64,000 bases of DNA, taken from Coralloluteibacterium stylophorae (GTDB lineage: Bacteria; Pseudomonadota; Gammaproteobacteria; Xanthomonadales; Xanthomonadaceae). Under the pieces are notes generated by a model that was given only the letters and a program-made list of their open reading frames with translations, was not told the DNA's origin and ran no database searches. Positions within the stretch are counted from its first letter, which is position 1. Every line of letters begins with the position of its first letter. Positions 44,317 through 52,644 of this stretch are shown one piece after another. Position numbers and translations under genes: made by a program. The DNA is taken from NCBI RefSeq assembly GCF_018122625.2, contig NZ_JAGQFT020000007.1, positions 62,001 to 126,000 of the forward strand, given 5' to 3'.

Positions 44317-45594
44317 TCAGAGATTGCGGCGGGCGGGGATCATCAGGTTGCCCAGCATCAGCCCGCCCATCAGCGCCACCAGCGCGTTCAGCAGCGCCAC
44401 CGCGGTGTCCATCCCGAGGGTCAGGTCGTTGTCGAGCACGAAGGCGAGCGAGCGGAAACTGGTGCTGCCGGGCACCAGCAGGATGATGCCGGGCACCCGG
44501 ATCAGCGCGCCCGGGCGGTTGAACCAGCGCGCGTAGACGTTGCTCACCACGGTCACCGCGATCGCCGCGAGGAATACGCCGAAGGCGAAGCCCTGCAGCG
44601 AGGTCTCCAGCACCGAGCCGACGCCGCGGGTGACGCCGTAGCCGAGCGCGACGGCGAAGATCACCAGCGGCCAGTCGCGCCGCGCCGCCTTGAACAGCAC
44701 CGCGAACGCGATCGCGCCGGCGCCCAGCGCCGCCCATTCGGTCCAGGCCGGTACCGTCTCCGGCGGCGCCGGGACGGGTTCCCAGCCGACCAGGCGGGCG
44801 GTCTGCACCGCGGCCACCGTGCCGAAGCCGAGCTTGAGCAGGGTCGTCATCGCGCCGGCGAAGCGCGCCGTGCCCGAGATCAGGTTGTTGCTGGTGAGCT
44901 CGGCCACGGCGTTGGTCAGCATCATGCCGGGCATCAGCACGATCAGCGACGCGACGATGACCGTGGTCAGGGACAGCGGCAGCACCGTCGCCAGCAGCAT
45001 CGCCAGCACCGCGGCGACCAAGGCCGCCAGCGCATCCAGGCTCTCCGACAGCCGCGGACGGCTGGCGCCGAGAACGTAGAGCGTGCCGATCACCGTGCCG
45101 ATGGCGCCGGCGACCGCCAGATCCACCCAGCTCGCGCGCAGCAGTCCGGCCACCGAGGCGGCGGCCAGACCGAAGCAGCTGGCCGAGAGCATCTGCTCGC
45201 GCCAGCGCGGCGGCGCGTCCAGCGCCCGCAGGGCGGCGACGCCGGTCGGAAGGTCGATGCGGTCGGCGAGCACGTCCTCGGCGATGGCGTCGACCGCGCA
45301 CAGCTTGCTCAGGTCGACCTCGCCCGGCTCCATGCGCAGCACGCGGGTGTTCTCCGGCCCGCCCTCGGGCCCGAGGTTGCCGCCGAAGCTCACGATGATG
45401 CCGGTGGGATTGGCCCACACCTCGCAGCGCAGGCCCATCATCCGCGCCACCAGGATCACCGCGGCTTCCAGGCGCGGGGTGGTGGTGCCGTAGGCGTGCA
45501 GGCGCCGGGCCAGGTCGATGACGAACTCGCTGCGCGCGGTGAAGCTGTAGTCGGTCAGGGCCAAGGCGGGTTCCGGCGAGGCGGGTGCGTGCAT
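44317..45594 (-). CDS. Threonine/serine exporter family protein (ThrE-like, fused form)
   Basis: A 425-residue inner-membrane exporter. The N-terminal ThrE domain (about 15-255) starts with a cytoplasmic hydrolase-like region, FVIDLARRLHAYGTTTPRLE, and continues in five hydrophobic segments including LPLSLTTVIVASLIVLMPGM. The C-terminal ThrE_2 domain (about 275-420) contains GVTRGVGSVLETSLQGFAFG and IILLVPGSTSFRSL. In E. coli the two halves are separate proteins (YjjP and YjjB); here they are fused, as in Corynebacterium ThrE. The ATG at 45594 is chosen since residues upstream in the frame are not conserved. It is divergent from the EamA gene. Confidence 0.9.
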   Translation of the reverse strand: MHAPASPEPALALTDYSFTARSEFVIDLARRLHAYGTTTPRLEAAVILVARMMGLRCEVWANPTGIIVSFGGNLGPEGGPENTRVLRMEPGEVDLSKLCAVDAIAEDVLADRIDLPTGVAALRALDAPPRWREQMLSASCFGLAAASVAGLLRASWVDLAVAGAIGTVIGTLYVLGASRPRLSESLDALAALVAAVLAMLLATVLPLSLTTVIVASLIVLMPGMMLTNAVAELTSNNLISGTARFAGAMTTLLKLGFGTVAAVQTARLVGWEPVPAPPETVPAWTEWAALGAGAIAFAVLFKAARRDWPLVIFAVALGYGVTRGVGSVLETSLQGFAFGVFLAAIAVTVVSNVYARWFNRPGALIRVPGIILLVPGSTSFRSLAFVLDNDLTLGMDTAVALLNALVALMGGLMLGNLMIPARRNL

Positions 45595-45655
45595 GGTAGC
45601 GGCGCGCTCCGTGCGCGGCGCCCTAGACTCGCCGGTTTCCACTACGCACGATCCC

Positions 45656-46618
45656 ATGACGATCGGACTCGGCGAACTGCTGTCGCTCGGCTCGGCGCTG
45701 GCCTGGGCGGTGGGCGTGGTGATGTACCGGCAGCTCGGCGCGCACCTGCCGCCGGTCACCCTCAACGTGCTCAAGAACGGGCTGGTGCTGCTGGCTGTCG
45801 GCCTGCTGGTGCTGGCCGTGCACGGCCCGGCACCGCCGGCGATGGACGCGCGCGAGGTCGTCGTCGTGCTCGTCAGCGGCATCCTCGGCATCGCCCTCGC
45901 CGACACGCTCTACTTCCATGCGCTCAACCGCCTGGGCGCCGGGCGCATGGGCATCATCGGCAACGCCTACAGCCCCTGCGTGCTGATCCTCGGCATGCTG
46001 GTGCTCGACGAGCGCCTGGGCGCGCTGCAGTGGCTGGGCTTCCTGCTGGTCAGCGCGGGCGTGGCGGTGATCGCCCTGCCCGCCCGCGCCCGAGCGCGGG
46101 CGACGCAGGCGCTGGTCGCCGAGGATCTGGCCGGGGTCGCCGCCGGCGCGTCGGTGTCGCGGCCGCGGCCGCAGGGCGAACCCGGCGGCGGCGGCGCCGG
46201 CGCGGTCTTCGGCGGCATCGCCGCGATGGCGCTGATGGCGGTCGCCATCGTGATGGTCAAGCCCGTGCTCGAGAGCCAGTCGGTGCTGTGGGTGACCTGG
46301 CTGCGCCTGCTCGGCGGCGTCGGCGGCCTGGCACTGGTGATGACGCTGCGCGGCCAGGCGGCGCGGCTGCGGCCGCCGCCGGGCCTGCCGTGGCGTCGCC
46401 TGTTCGTGGCCGCGCTCGTCGGGCAGTGCCTGTCGATGCTGCTGTGGCTGGGCGGCTTCAAGTACGCCAAGGCCGCGGTGGCGGCGGTGCTCAACGAGAC
46501 CAGCTCGGTCTTCATCCTGCTGCTGGCGGCGGTCTGGCTCGGCGAACGCCTCGGCCGGCGCGCCTTCGCCGGCATCGCGCTGACCCTCGCAGGCGTGGTC
46601 TTCATGCTGTTGGGCTAA
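45656..46618 (+). CDS. EamA-family transporter (drug/metabolite transporter superfamily)
   Basis: A 320-residue membrane protein with two EamA repeats (about 5-140 and 185-318), each of five helices. The first repeat has LGSALAWAVGVVMYRQLGAH and LNRLGAGRMGIIGNAYSPCV, the second FKYAKAAVAAVLNETSSVFI. A hydrophilic loop (about 145-180) joins them. EamA proteins export metabolites such as amino acids; the substrate is not readable. A -10-like TAGACT lies at 45624-45629. Confidence 0.9.
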   Translation: MTIGLGELLSLGSALAWAVGVVMYRQLGAHLPPVTLNVLKNGLVLLAVGLLVLAVHGPAPPAMDAREVVVVLVSGILGIALADTLYFHALNRLGAGRMGIIGNAYSPCVLILGMLVLDERLGALQWLGFLLVSAGVAVIALPARARARATQALVAEDLAGVAAGASVSRPRPQGEPGGGGAGAVFGGIAAMALMAVAIVMVKPVLESQSVLWVTWLRLLGGVGGLALVMTLRGQAARLRPPPGLPWRRLFVAALVGQCLSMLLWLGGFKYAKAAVAAVLNETSSVFILLLAAVWLGERLGRRAFAGIALTLAGVVFMLLG

Positions 46619-46631
46619 GCTTTCGCGATAC

Positions 46632-47732
46632 ATGGCCGCGCCCCGCATCGACATCGACGACAGCAGCCGCACCCTGCGCGCGAGCGGCGAATGGACCCTC
46701 GCCCACGCCGGCGCCATCCTCGACCTCGTGCGCGGCGCGCCCGACAGCGCCTCCGTCCTCGACGCGCGCGGCATCGAGCGGCTCGATTCCGCCGGCGTGC
46801 TGCTGCTGTCGCGCTACGCCGACCGCCTCGGGCTGGAGATGGATGCGGTCCCGGTGCGCGAGGAGCAGCGTGCGCTGGTGTGCGCGGTGGAGCGGGTCAG
46901 CGACGACCGCCCGCCGCGCAAGCGAGACCTCGGCTTCATCGCCATGGTCGGCCGCATCGGCATGGCCACGCGCAAGACCTACGGCGCCCTGCACGACCTG
47001 CTCGGCTTCTTCGGCGAATCGCTGCGCGCGCTGGCGCGCCTGGCGACCGCGCCGCAGCGCCTGCGCCTGACCTCGACCGTGCACCACATGGAGCAGGTCG
47101 GCATCGATGCGATGCCGCTGGTGGCGCTGCTGAACTTCATGGTCGGCGCGGTGGTCGCCTTCCTCGGCGCCAGCACGCTGCGCAACTTCGGCGCGGAGAT
47201 GTTCACCGTCGACCTGGTGACCTTCGCGTTCCTGCGCGAGTTCGCGGTGCTGCTGACCTCGATCATCCTCGCCGGCCGCACCGCGAGCGCCTTCACCGCG
47301 CAGATCGGCGCGATGAAGAGCCGCGAGGAGATCGACGCGATCCGCACCCTCGGCCTCGATCCGGTCGAATTGCTGGTGCTGCCGCGCATGCTCGCGCTGA
47401 TGATCATGCTGCCGCTGCTGACCTTCATCGGCATGGTCGCCGGCCTGCTCGGCGGCGCGGTGGTGGGCTCGGGCGCGCTCGGCATCCCCTTCGGCCTCTA
47501 CTTCCAGCGCACCTACGAGATCATCCTGGTGCAGGACTTCTGGGCCGGCATGGTCAAGGCGCCGGTGTTCGCGGTGGTGATCGCCCTGATCGGCTGCCTG
47601 GAGGGCATGAAGGTCACCGGCACCGCGCAGTCGGTCGGCGAGCGCACCACCTCGAGCGTGGTGCAGACGCTGTCGCTGGTGATCCTGCTCGACGCGGGCG
47701 CGGCGCTGTTCTTCCAGGAGATCGGCTTTTGA
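46632..47732 (+). CDS. MCE/Mla-type ABC transporter permease with N-terminal STAS domain
   Basis: A 366-residue protein. Residues about 5-95 form a STAS domain (IERLDSAGVLLLSRYADRLG) fused to an MlaE permease (about 110-366). The permease core reads FVTG-like FLREFAVLLTSIILAGRTAS, AFTAQIGAMKSREEIDAIRT and LGLDPVELLVLPRMLALM. In E. coli the STAS protein MlaB is separate; here it is fused. It heads a four-gene run for phospholipid movement between the membranes and overlaps the ATPase gene by 4 bases. Confidence 0.94.
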   Translation: MAAPRIDIDDSSRTLRASGEWTLAHAGAILDLVRGAPDSASVLDARGIERLDSAGVLLLSRYADRLGLEMDAVPVREEQRALVCAVERVSDDRPPRKRDLGFIAMVGRIGMATRKTYGALHDLLGFFGESLRALARLATAPQRLRLTSTVHHMEQVGIDAMPLVALLNFMVGAVVAFLGASTLRNFGAEMFTVDLVTFAFLREFAVLLTSIILAGRTASAFTAQIGAMKSREEIDAIRTLGLDPVELLVLPRMLALMIMLPLLTFIGMVAGLLGGAVVGSGALGIPFGLYFQRTYEIILVQDFWAGMVKAPVFAVVIALIGCLEGMKVTGTAQSVGERTTSSVVQTLSLVILLDAGAALFFQEIGF

Positions 47733-48565
47733 ACGCGGCTCCGGAGCATGACGATCTCGCGATTTGCATCCGCGGCCTGCGCAACCAGTTCGGCAGCCAG
47801 GTCGTGCACGAGGATCTCGACCTCGACGTCCGCCGCGGCGAGATCGTCGGCGTGGTCGGCGGCTCGGGCACCGGCAAGTCGGTGCTGATGCGCACCATCC
47901 TCGGCCTGCGCCGGCCGCAGGCGGGCGCGATCGAGGTGCTGGGCCGGGATGCCATCGGCGGCAGCCGGCGCGAACGGCGCGAGATCGAGCGCAGCACCGG
48001 GGTGCTGTTCCAGGACGGCGCCCTGTTCTCCTCGCTGACGGTCAGCGAGAACGTGCAGGTGCCGCTGAAGGAACAGCACGGGGATCTTCCGGCGCGCCTG
48101 CTGTGCGAGCTCGCCCTGCTCAAGATCAAGCTCGCCGGCCTGCCGGCGAACGCGGCCGACAAGCTCCCGGGCGAACTCTCCGGCGGCATGCGCAAGCGCG
48201 CGGGGCTGGCGCGGGCGCTGGCGCTCGACCCGCCGCTGCTGTTCCTGGACGAGCCCACCGCCGGCCTGGACCCGATCGGCGCGGCCGCGTTCGACCGCCT
48301 GATCCGCACGCTGCAGGAGGCGCTCGGGCTGACCGTGTTCCTGATCACCCACGACCTCGACACCCTCTATGCGATCTGCGACCGCATCGCCGTGCTCGCC
48401 GACCGCCGCGTGCTGACCGTCGCACCGGTCGCCGAGGTCGAGCGCTTCGACCACCCCTGGGTGCGCGACTACTTCCACGGCCCGCGCGCGCGCGCGGCCC
48501 AGGACGCGCACGCCCGCAACCTGCGGGCGGACAACACCCGGTTCACGACGACGACCGAAGGATAG
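47729..48565 (+). CDS. MCE/Mla-type ABC transporter ATP-binding protein
   Basis: A 278-residue ATPase of the MlaF type. Walker A is GGSGTGKSV, the Q-loop lies in GVLFQDGALFSSLTVSENV, the ABC signature is LSGGMRKRAGLARALALDP, and Walker B is LLFLDEPTAGLDPIGAA followed by the switch His in ITHDLDTL. The start is a TTG at 47729 whose last two bases are shared with the permease stop (TTGA), so translation is coupled. A C-terminal basic tail (about 250-278) is unconserved. Confidence 0.93.
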   Translation: MNAAPEHDDLAICIRGLRNQFGSQVVHEDLDLDVRRGEIVGVVGGSGTGKSVLMRTILGLRRPQAGAIEVLGRDAIGGSRRERREIERSTGVLFQDGALFSSLTVSENVQVPLKEQHGDLPARLLCELALLKIKLAGLPANAADKLPGELSGGMRKRAGLARALALDPPLLFLDEPTAGLDPIGAAAFDRLIRTLQEALGLTVFLITHDLDTLYAICDRIAVLADRRVLTVAPVAEVERFDHPWVRDYFHGPRARAAQDAHARNLRADNTRFTTTTEG

Positions 48566-48569
48566 TCGG

Positions 48570-49472
48570 ATGGAAACCAAGGCCAACAACGTGCTCGTCG
48601 GCGCCTTCACCCTGGGCGTGGCCGCGTTCCTGGTGATCTTCGCGCTGTGGGCGGCGAAGTACTCCTCGGACCGCAGCTGGAACGAGTACGACGTGGTGTT
48701 CACCGAGGCCGTCACCGGCCTCACCGTCGGCGCCACCGTGCAGTACAACGGCATCAGCGTCGGTTCGGTCAGCAACCTGCGCCTGGATCCGCGCGACGCG
48801 CGCCGCGTGGTCGCGCGGATCCGCGTGCAGGCCGAGGCGCCGGTCAAGGAGGACACGCGCGCGCGGCTGGCGCTGACCGGCGTCACCGGCACCGCCATCA
48901 TCCAGCTCTCCGGCGGCGCGCCGGAGAGTCCGCGCCTGGTGGCCACCGACGACGACCCGGTGCCGGTGATCCCGACCGCGCCCTCCGCCCTGCAGAACAT
49001 CACCGAGACCGCCGGCGTCATCGCCGAGCGCCTGGACAAATTGCTGTCCGACGAGAACATCGCCCACATCGCCAAGGCGCTGGACGACGTGCAGAAGGTC
49101 ACCGGCTCCATCGCCGACCAGCGCGAGGACATCGCCGAGCTCATCACCAATGCGCGCCAGGTCACCGCGGCGCTGGAGAACACGGTCAACCGCGTCGATG
49201 CCACGGTGGAGAACGACGTGCCGCGCCTGGTCGCAAGCCTGGAGCGCTCGCTCGACCAGCTCGACGCCTTCACCCGCAACGCCAACGCCCTGGTCGAGGA
49301 GAACCGCGACCCGATCGCGCGCTTCAGCCACGAGGGCCTGAGCCAGGTCGGCCCCACCCTCTCGCAGCTGCGCGCGACCCTGCGCGACATCGACCGCGTC
49401 ACCACCCGGCTGCGCGACAACCCGTCCGGCTACCTGCTCGGCCGCGACCGCGCCAAGGAGTTCGAACCGTGA
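48570..49472 (+). CDS. MCE-domain substrate-binding protein (MlaD-like)
   Basis: A 300-residue inner-membrane-anchored protein. An N-terminal helix (VLVGAFTLGVAAFLVIFALW, about 8-27) is followed by one MCE domain (about 37-115) with YDVVFTEAVTGLTVGATVQY and NGISVGSV. A long helical periplasmic region (about 140-285) contains heptad-like repeats. MCE proteins form hexameric rings that carry lipid. The helical extension is longer than in E. coli MlaD and may form a needle-like stalk. Good AGG ribosome site just before the ATG (gaaggatagtcgg). Confidence 0.93.
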   Translation: METKANNVLVGAFTLGVAAFLVIFALWAAKYSSDRSWNEYDVVFTEAVTGLTVGATVQYNGISVGSVSNLRLDPRDARRVVARIRVQAEAPVKEDTRARLALTGVTGTAIIQLSGGAPESPRLVATDDDPVPVIPTAPSALQNITETAGVIAERLDKLLSDENIAHIAKALDDVQKVTGSIADQREDIAELITNARQVTAALENTVNRVDATVENDVPRLVASLERSLDQLDAFTRNANALVEENRDPIARFSHEGLSQVGPTLSQLRATLRDIDRVTTRLRDNPSGYLLGRDRAKEFEP

Positions 49473-50158
49473 CCCGATCCGCCCGTGCCTTCCGCAGCGC
49501 CCTCCTCGCCCTGGCCGCGGCCGCGGCGCTCGCCGGCTGCGGCAGCCTGCTCGGCGCCCGCGGCGACGCGCCGACGGTCCTGGCGCCCGAGATCCGGGTG
49601 CGCACCGATCCGGCCTGGCCGCAGGTCGAGTGGCAGCTGGCGATCGCCACCCCGCAGTCGAGCGAGTCGCTGGCCACCTCGCGCATCGCCGTGCAGCCGC
49701 AGCCGGGCACGCTCGAGGTCTACGCCGGCGCGCTGTGGCTGGATACCGCGCCGGAGCTGGTGCAGAACGCGCTGATCCGCGGCTTCGAGGACAGCGGCAG
49801 GATCCTGGCGGTCAGCGGCTTCGGCGGCGGCGTGCGCGGCGATTTCGCCCTGCTGCTCGACCTGCGCCACTTCGAATCGGTCTACCGCGACGGCACGCCC
49901 GAGGCCACCGTGGAGCTGCGCGCGCGCCTGGTGCACTTCCGCGGCAACCGCGTGGTCGCCGCGCGCACCTTCCGCAACGCGGTCCCGGCGCAGGGCGTGG
50001 AGGTCGCCCGCGTCAGCGACGCCTTCGGCCAGGCGCTGTCGGCCACGGTCACCGAGGTGGTCGGCTGGACCCTCGTCGAGGGCCAGCAGGCGGTCGCCGC
50101 GCTCGAGGCCAGCGATGGCCGGGCCACCCGCACGCCGCCGCCTCCGCGGCCCCTGTAG
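49469..50158 (+). CDS. ABC-type transport auxiliary lipoprotein (PqiC-like)
   Basis: A 229-residue lipoprotein from a GTG at 49469 (GTGA overlap with the MCE gene). Lipobox LAGC follows a hydrophobic signal (SALLALAAAAALAGC). The body matches the PqiC/ABC auxiliary family by layout: RIAVQPQPGTLEVYAGALWL, then LVQNALIRGFEDSGR and LRHFESVYRDGTPEATVELR. It likely sits at the outer membrane as the acceptor for the MCE system. The stop codon is the TAG of a GTAGGA sequence that opens the downstream REP-like cluster. Confidence 0.88.
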   Translation: MTRSARAFRSALLALAAAAALAGCGSLLGARGDAPTVLAPEIRVRTDPAWPQVEWQLAIATPQSSESLATSRIAVQPQPGTLEVYAGALWLDTAPELVQNALIRGFEDSGRILAVSGFGGGVRGDFALLLDLRHFESVYRDGTPEATVELRARLVHFRGNRVVAARTFRNAVPAQGVEVARVSDAFGQALSATVTEVVGWTLVEGQQAVAALEASDGRATRTPPPPRPL

Positions 50159-50472
50159 GACGCGCCCCCGGGCGATGTCCCTGCGGTCGGGGCTTCAGCC
50201 CCGACCTCCGCGATCAGGCCCAGCGCCGTGCCGAGGAGGCGCTCGCCGCAGGAGCGGCTTCAGCTGCGACAGGTACGTGGCTTCGGGGCTTCCTGACCCT
50301 CTGTGGGAAGGGCTTCAGCCCCGACGGCGGCACCCTCGTCCCCGCGCTTGTCGGGGCTGAAGCCCCTCGCGCAGGCGGCGTGCACGCCGGCGACGTTGCC
50401 CGTAGGAGCGGCTTCAGCCGCGACCCGGCTCCACTTCTCCACCGCGCCCGTCGCGGCTGAAGCCGCTCCTAC
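50155..50472. repeat. Cluster of GTAG REP-like palindromic units between convergent genes
   Basis: This roughly 310-base gap between the convergent lipoprotein and alkB genes holds at least six related hairpins: 50186-50205 (perfect palindrome gtcggggcttcagccccgac), about 50249-50270, 50303-50325, 50350-50370, 50402-50424, and the inverted copy 50450-50472. The last two are an inverted pair of the GTAGGAGCGGCTTCAGCC type. A GTAGGA at 50155 and the one ending at 50472 supply the TAG stops of both flanking genes. No ORF is supported. Confidence 0.85.
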
Positions 50473-51122
50473 GGGCGTTGTGCGACCCCGCCTTCGTCGG
50501 CTCGGACGGGCCTGCCGTCCCGCCGCTCCTGCCCCGCCTCCGCCCGTACGCGGCGGAAGGTGAGGTTGATCCGCGGCCCGACCGGGCGCGCGGTGCGCGG
50601 CAGGGCGTGGCGGTAGTGCGCCTGCGTGGCGCCGCGCATGAGCAGCAGGCTGCCGTGCGGCAGGTCGATCGGCACGGCGCGCGCGCCCGCGACGCGGCGC
50701 TTGAACTGGAAGCGGCGAGCCGCGCCCAGGCTGAGCGATGCGATCACCGGCGCCGGGCCGAGTTCCGGCTCGTCGTCGGCGTGCCAGCCCATCGCATCGC
50801 GGCCGTCGCGGTAGAGGTTGGCGAGAACGGAATCGAACGCGGCGCCGGCCGCGGCCTCCACGCGTGGCCGCAGCGCCGCCAGCGCTTCCGGCCACGGCCG
50901 CGGCTCGAAACGCGTGCGCGAATAGGTGTAGGCGGCACCCGGCTCGCCGATCCAGGAGGAACGGCGCGGCGCGTCCACCTCGCGTCCGAACAGGCGGATG
51001 CGATGGGTCTCCCAGTCGACCTCGGCGAGCAGCCGCGCGAACAGCGCGTCGGCCTCGCGACGCGGCAGCCACGCCGGATCGAGCGCCACCTCGGCACCGG
51101 CCAGCGGCAGGCGCTCGAACAT
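50469..51122 (-). CDS. alkB: Alpha-ketoglutarate-dependent dioxygenase AlkB
   Basis: A 217-residue Fe(II)/2-oxoglutarate dioxygenase that repairs alkylated DNA bases. The iron-binding H-x-D is in GWHADDEPELG, the distal His in HYRHALPR, and the 2-oxoglutarate-binding Arg in INLTFRRVR; NLYRDGRDAMGWHADDE and SLSLGAARRFQFKRR are typical. It is closer to the human ABH2/3-like bacterial AlkBs than to E. coli AlkB by its RLFGREVDAPRRSSWIGE segment. The final 20 residues or so are unconserved and the TAG stop lies in a REP-like unit. It is followed upstream by the amidase gene (9-base gap). Confidence 0.93.
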   Translation of the reverse strand: MFERLPLAGAEVALDPAWLPRREADALFARLLAEVDWETHRIRLFGREVDAPRRSSWIGEPGAAYTYSRTRFEPRPWPEALAALRPRVEAAAGAAFDSVLANLYRDGRDAMGWHADDEPELGPAPVIASLSLGAARRFQFKRRVAGARAVPIDLPHGSLLLMRGATQAHYRHALPRTARPVGPRINLTFRRVRAEAGQERRDGRPVRADEGGVAQRP

Positions 51123-51130
51123 CGGGCGGC

Positions 51131-52483
51131 TCAGCCGGCCTCGGCGCCCAGCACCGCCTGCAGGATCTCGCCGAGTTCGATCAGGCGCAGGTCGCTGCCG
51201 CGCGGGCCGACCAGCTGCAGGCCGAGCCCGCCGGGCAGCGGCAGGCTCAGCGCGGGGCAGCCGGCGAGGCTGGCCAGTGCGGTGAAGTCGGCGAGGTTGC
51301 CCGGCTCATCGTCGCCGGCAGCGGGCGGCGCGCCCGGCGCGACCGGCAGCAGCAGCACGTCGATGTCGGCGAAGCGCGCGCGGAACTCGACGACGTGTTC
51401 GTCCAGGCGCCGGTCGGCGCGCACGTAGTCGGCCGCGGTGCGGGTCTCGGCGTAGGCCAGCAGCCCACGCAGGCGCTCCGACCCTTCGGCCAGCGCCTGC
51501 CCCTGGGCAGCGAGGATCTCCGCCTCCATCAGCAGCAGCGCGGCGTGGCGGCTGGTCGAGATGTCGAGCGCGTTCATATCGAGCGTCGCCTCCCGTGCCT
51601 GGCCCAGCACCGGCCCGGCGCGTTCCACCGCGGCGCGGAAGGCATCCACCACCTGCGGCGAGGCGCCGAGCCCGCGCAGGCCGGAGACGAGCCCTACCTT
51701 GAGCCGGCCCGGCTCCCAGTCCGGCGTGGCGAACGGCACCCGCCGCGCCCGCGTGTACGGATCGCCCGGGTCGTAGCCGGCCATCACCTTCAGCAGCAGG
51801 GCGGCGTCGGCGACGCTGCGGGTGATCGTGCCCGGGCAGTCGAGCCGGCGCAGCGCCGGCGCCATGCCGCGGCAGGAGATCTCGCCGAAGGTCGGCTTGA
51901 GTCCGACCAGACCGCAGAAGGTCGCCGGCAGGCGCACCGAACCGACGGTATCGGACCCGACCGCGGCGATGGCGTGCCCCGCCGCCACCGCGGCCGCGGC
52001 GCCCGAGGAGGACCCACCGCTGGCGCAGCCGGGCAGGTGCGGGTTGCCGACGTCGCCGTAGTGCGGATTGCGCCCGCTGGTGCCGAGCGCGGCCTCGTCC
52101 ATGTTGGTCTTGCCAAGCAGCACCGCGCCGGCACCGCGCAGGCGCGCGGCCACCGCGGAATCGTCGAACGCGATCAGCCCGTCGCGCAGCGGCAGGCCCT
52201 GGCTGGTGGGCATGCCCTCGGCGTCGAAGTTGTCGTTGAGCGCCAGCGGCACCCCGTCGAGCCGGCCGATCGCGCCACCGGCGGCGCGGCGCGCGTCCGA
52301 CGCGCGCGCGGCGGCGCGCGCGCCGTCGGCATCGACGTGGATCCAGGCATTGAGATGCGCGTCGCGCGCGATCGCGGCGAGGCAGGCTTCGGTCAGCGCC
52401 TGGCTCGTGGTCTCGCCGAGGGCGAGTGCGCGCAGCACGCGCGGCAGGTCGGCGTTGCGGAGGGCGTCGATGGCATCGTTCAT
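51131..52483 (-). CDS. Amidase-family protein lacking the catalytic lysine
   Basis: A 450-residue protein of the amidase signature family. The Gly/Ser-rich core is present: the cis-serine stretch GCASGGSSSGAAAAVAAG (about 152-169) and the nucleophile segment GSDTVGSVRLPATFCGLVG with Ser182. The catalytic lysine that normally sits in a PVxxKD motif is replaced: the sequence reads GVPLALNDNFDAEG, with Asn83 (codon AAC at 52235-52237). The other parts of the fold, including FGEISCRGMAPALRRLDCPG and GLGLQLVGPRG, look intact, with no frameshift. Start at 52483 is the family start; an upstream extension is unconserved. It may be an inactive or altered-function amidase or a GatA-like paralogue. It probably forms a short run with alkB. 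Confidence 0.88.
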   Translation of the reverse strand: MNDAIDALRNADLPRVLRALALGETTSQALTEACLAAIARDAHLNAWIHVDADGARAAARASDARRAAGGAIGRLDGVPLALNDNFDAEGMPTSQGLPLRDGLIAFDDSAVAARLRGAGAVLLGKTNMDEAALGTSGRNPHYGDVGNPHLPGCASGGSSSGAAAAVAAGHAIAAVGSDTVGSVRLPATFCGLVGLKPTFGEISCRGMAPALRRLDCPGTITRSVADAALLLKVMAGYDPGDPYTRARRVPFATPDWEPGRLKVGLVSGLRGLGASPQVVDAFRAAVERAGPVLGQAREATLDMNALDISTSRHAALLLMEAEILAAQGQALAEGSERLRGLLAYAETRTAADYVRADRRLDEHVVEFRARFADIDVLLLPVAPGAPPAAGDDEPGNLADFTALASLAGCPALSLPLPGGLGLQLVGPRGSDLRLIELGEILQAVLGAEAG

Positions 52484-52644
52484 GGGGCGTCCGGCACTGC
52501 TGTAGAGCGCCGCGGCGACGCGACGTTGCAGCCATCGCATCGACGCGGGACCCACGATGATGCCATTTGCCGCGTTGCCGGCAAAACCCGAGAATGCCGC
52601 CAGCCAGCGACGAGCCATACGCCGCACGCCAGGAGAGAGGGACG

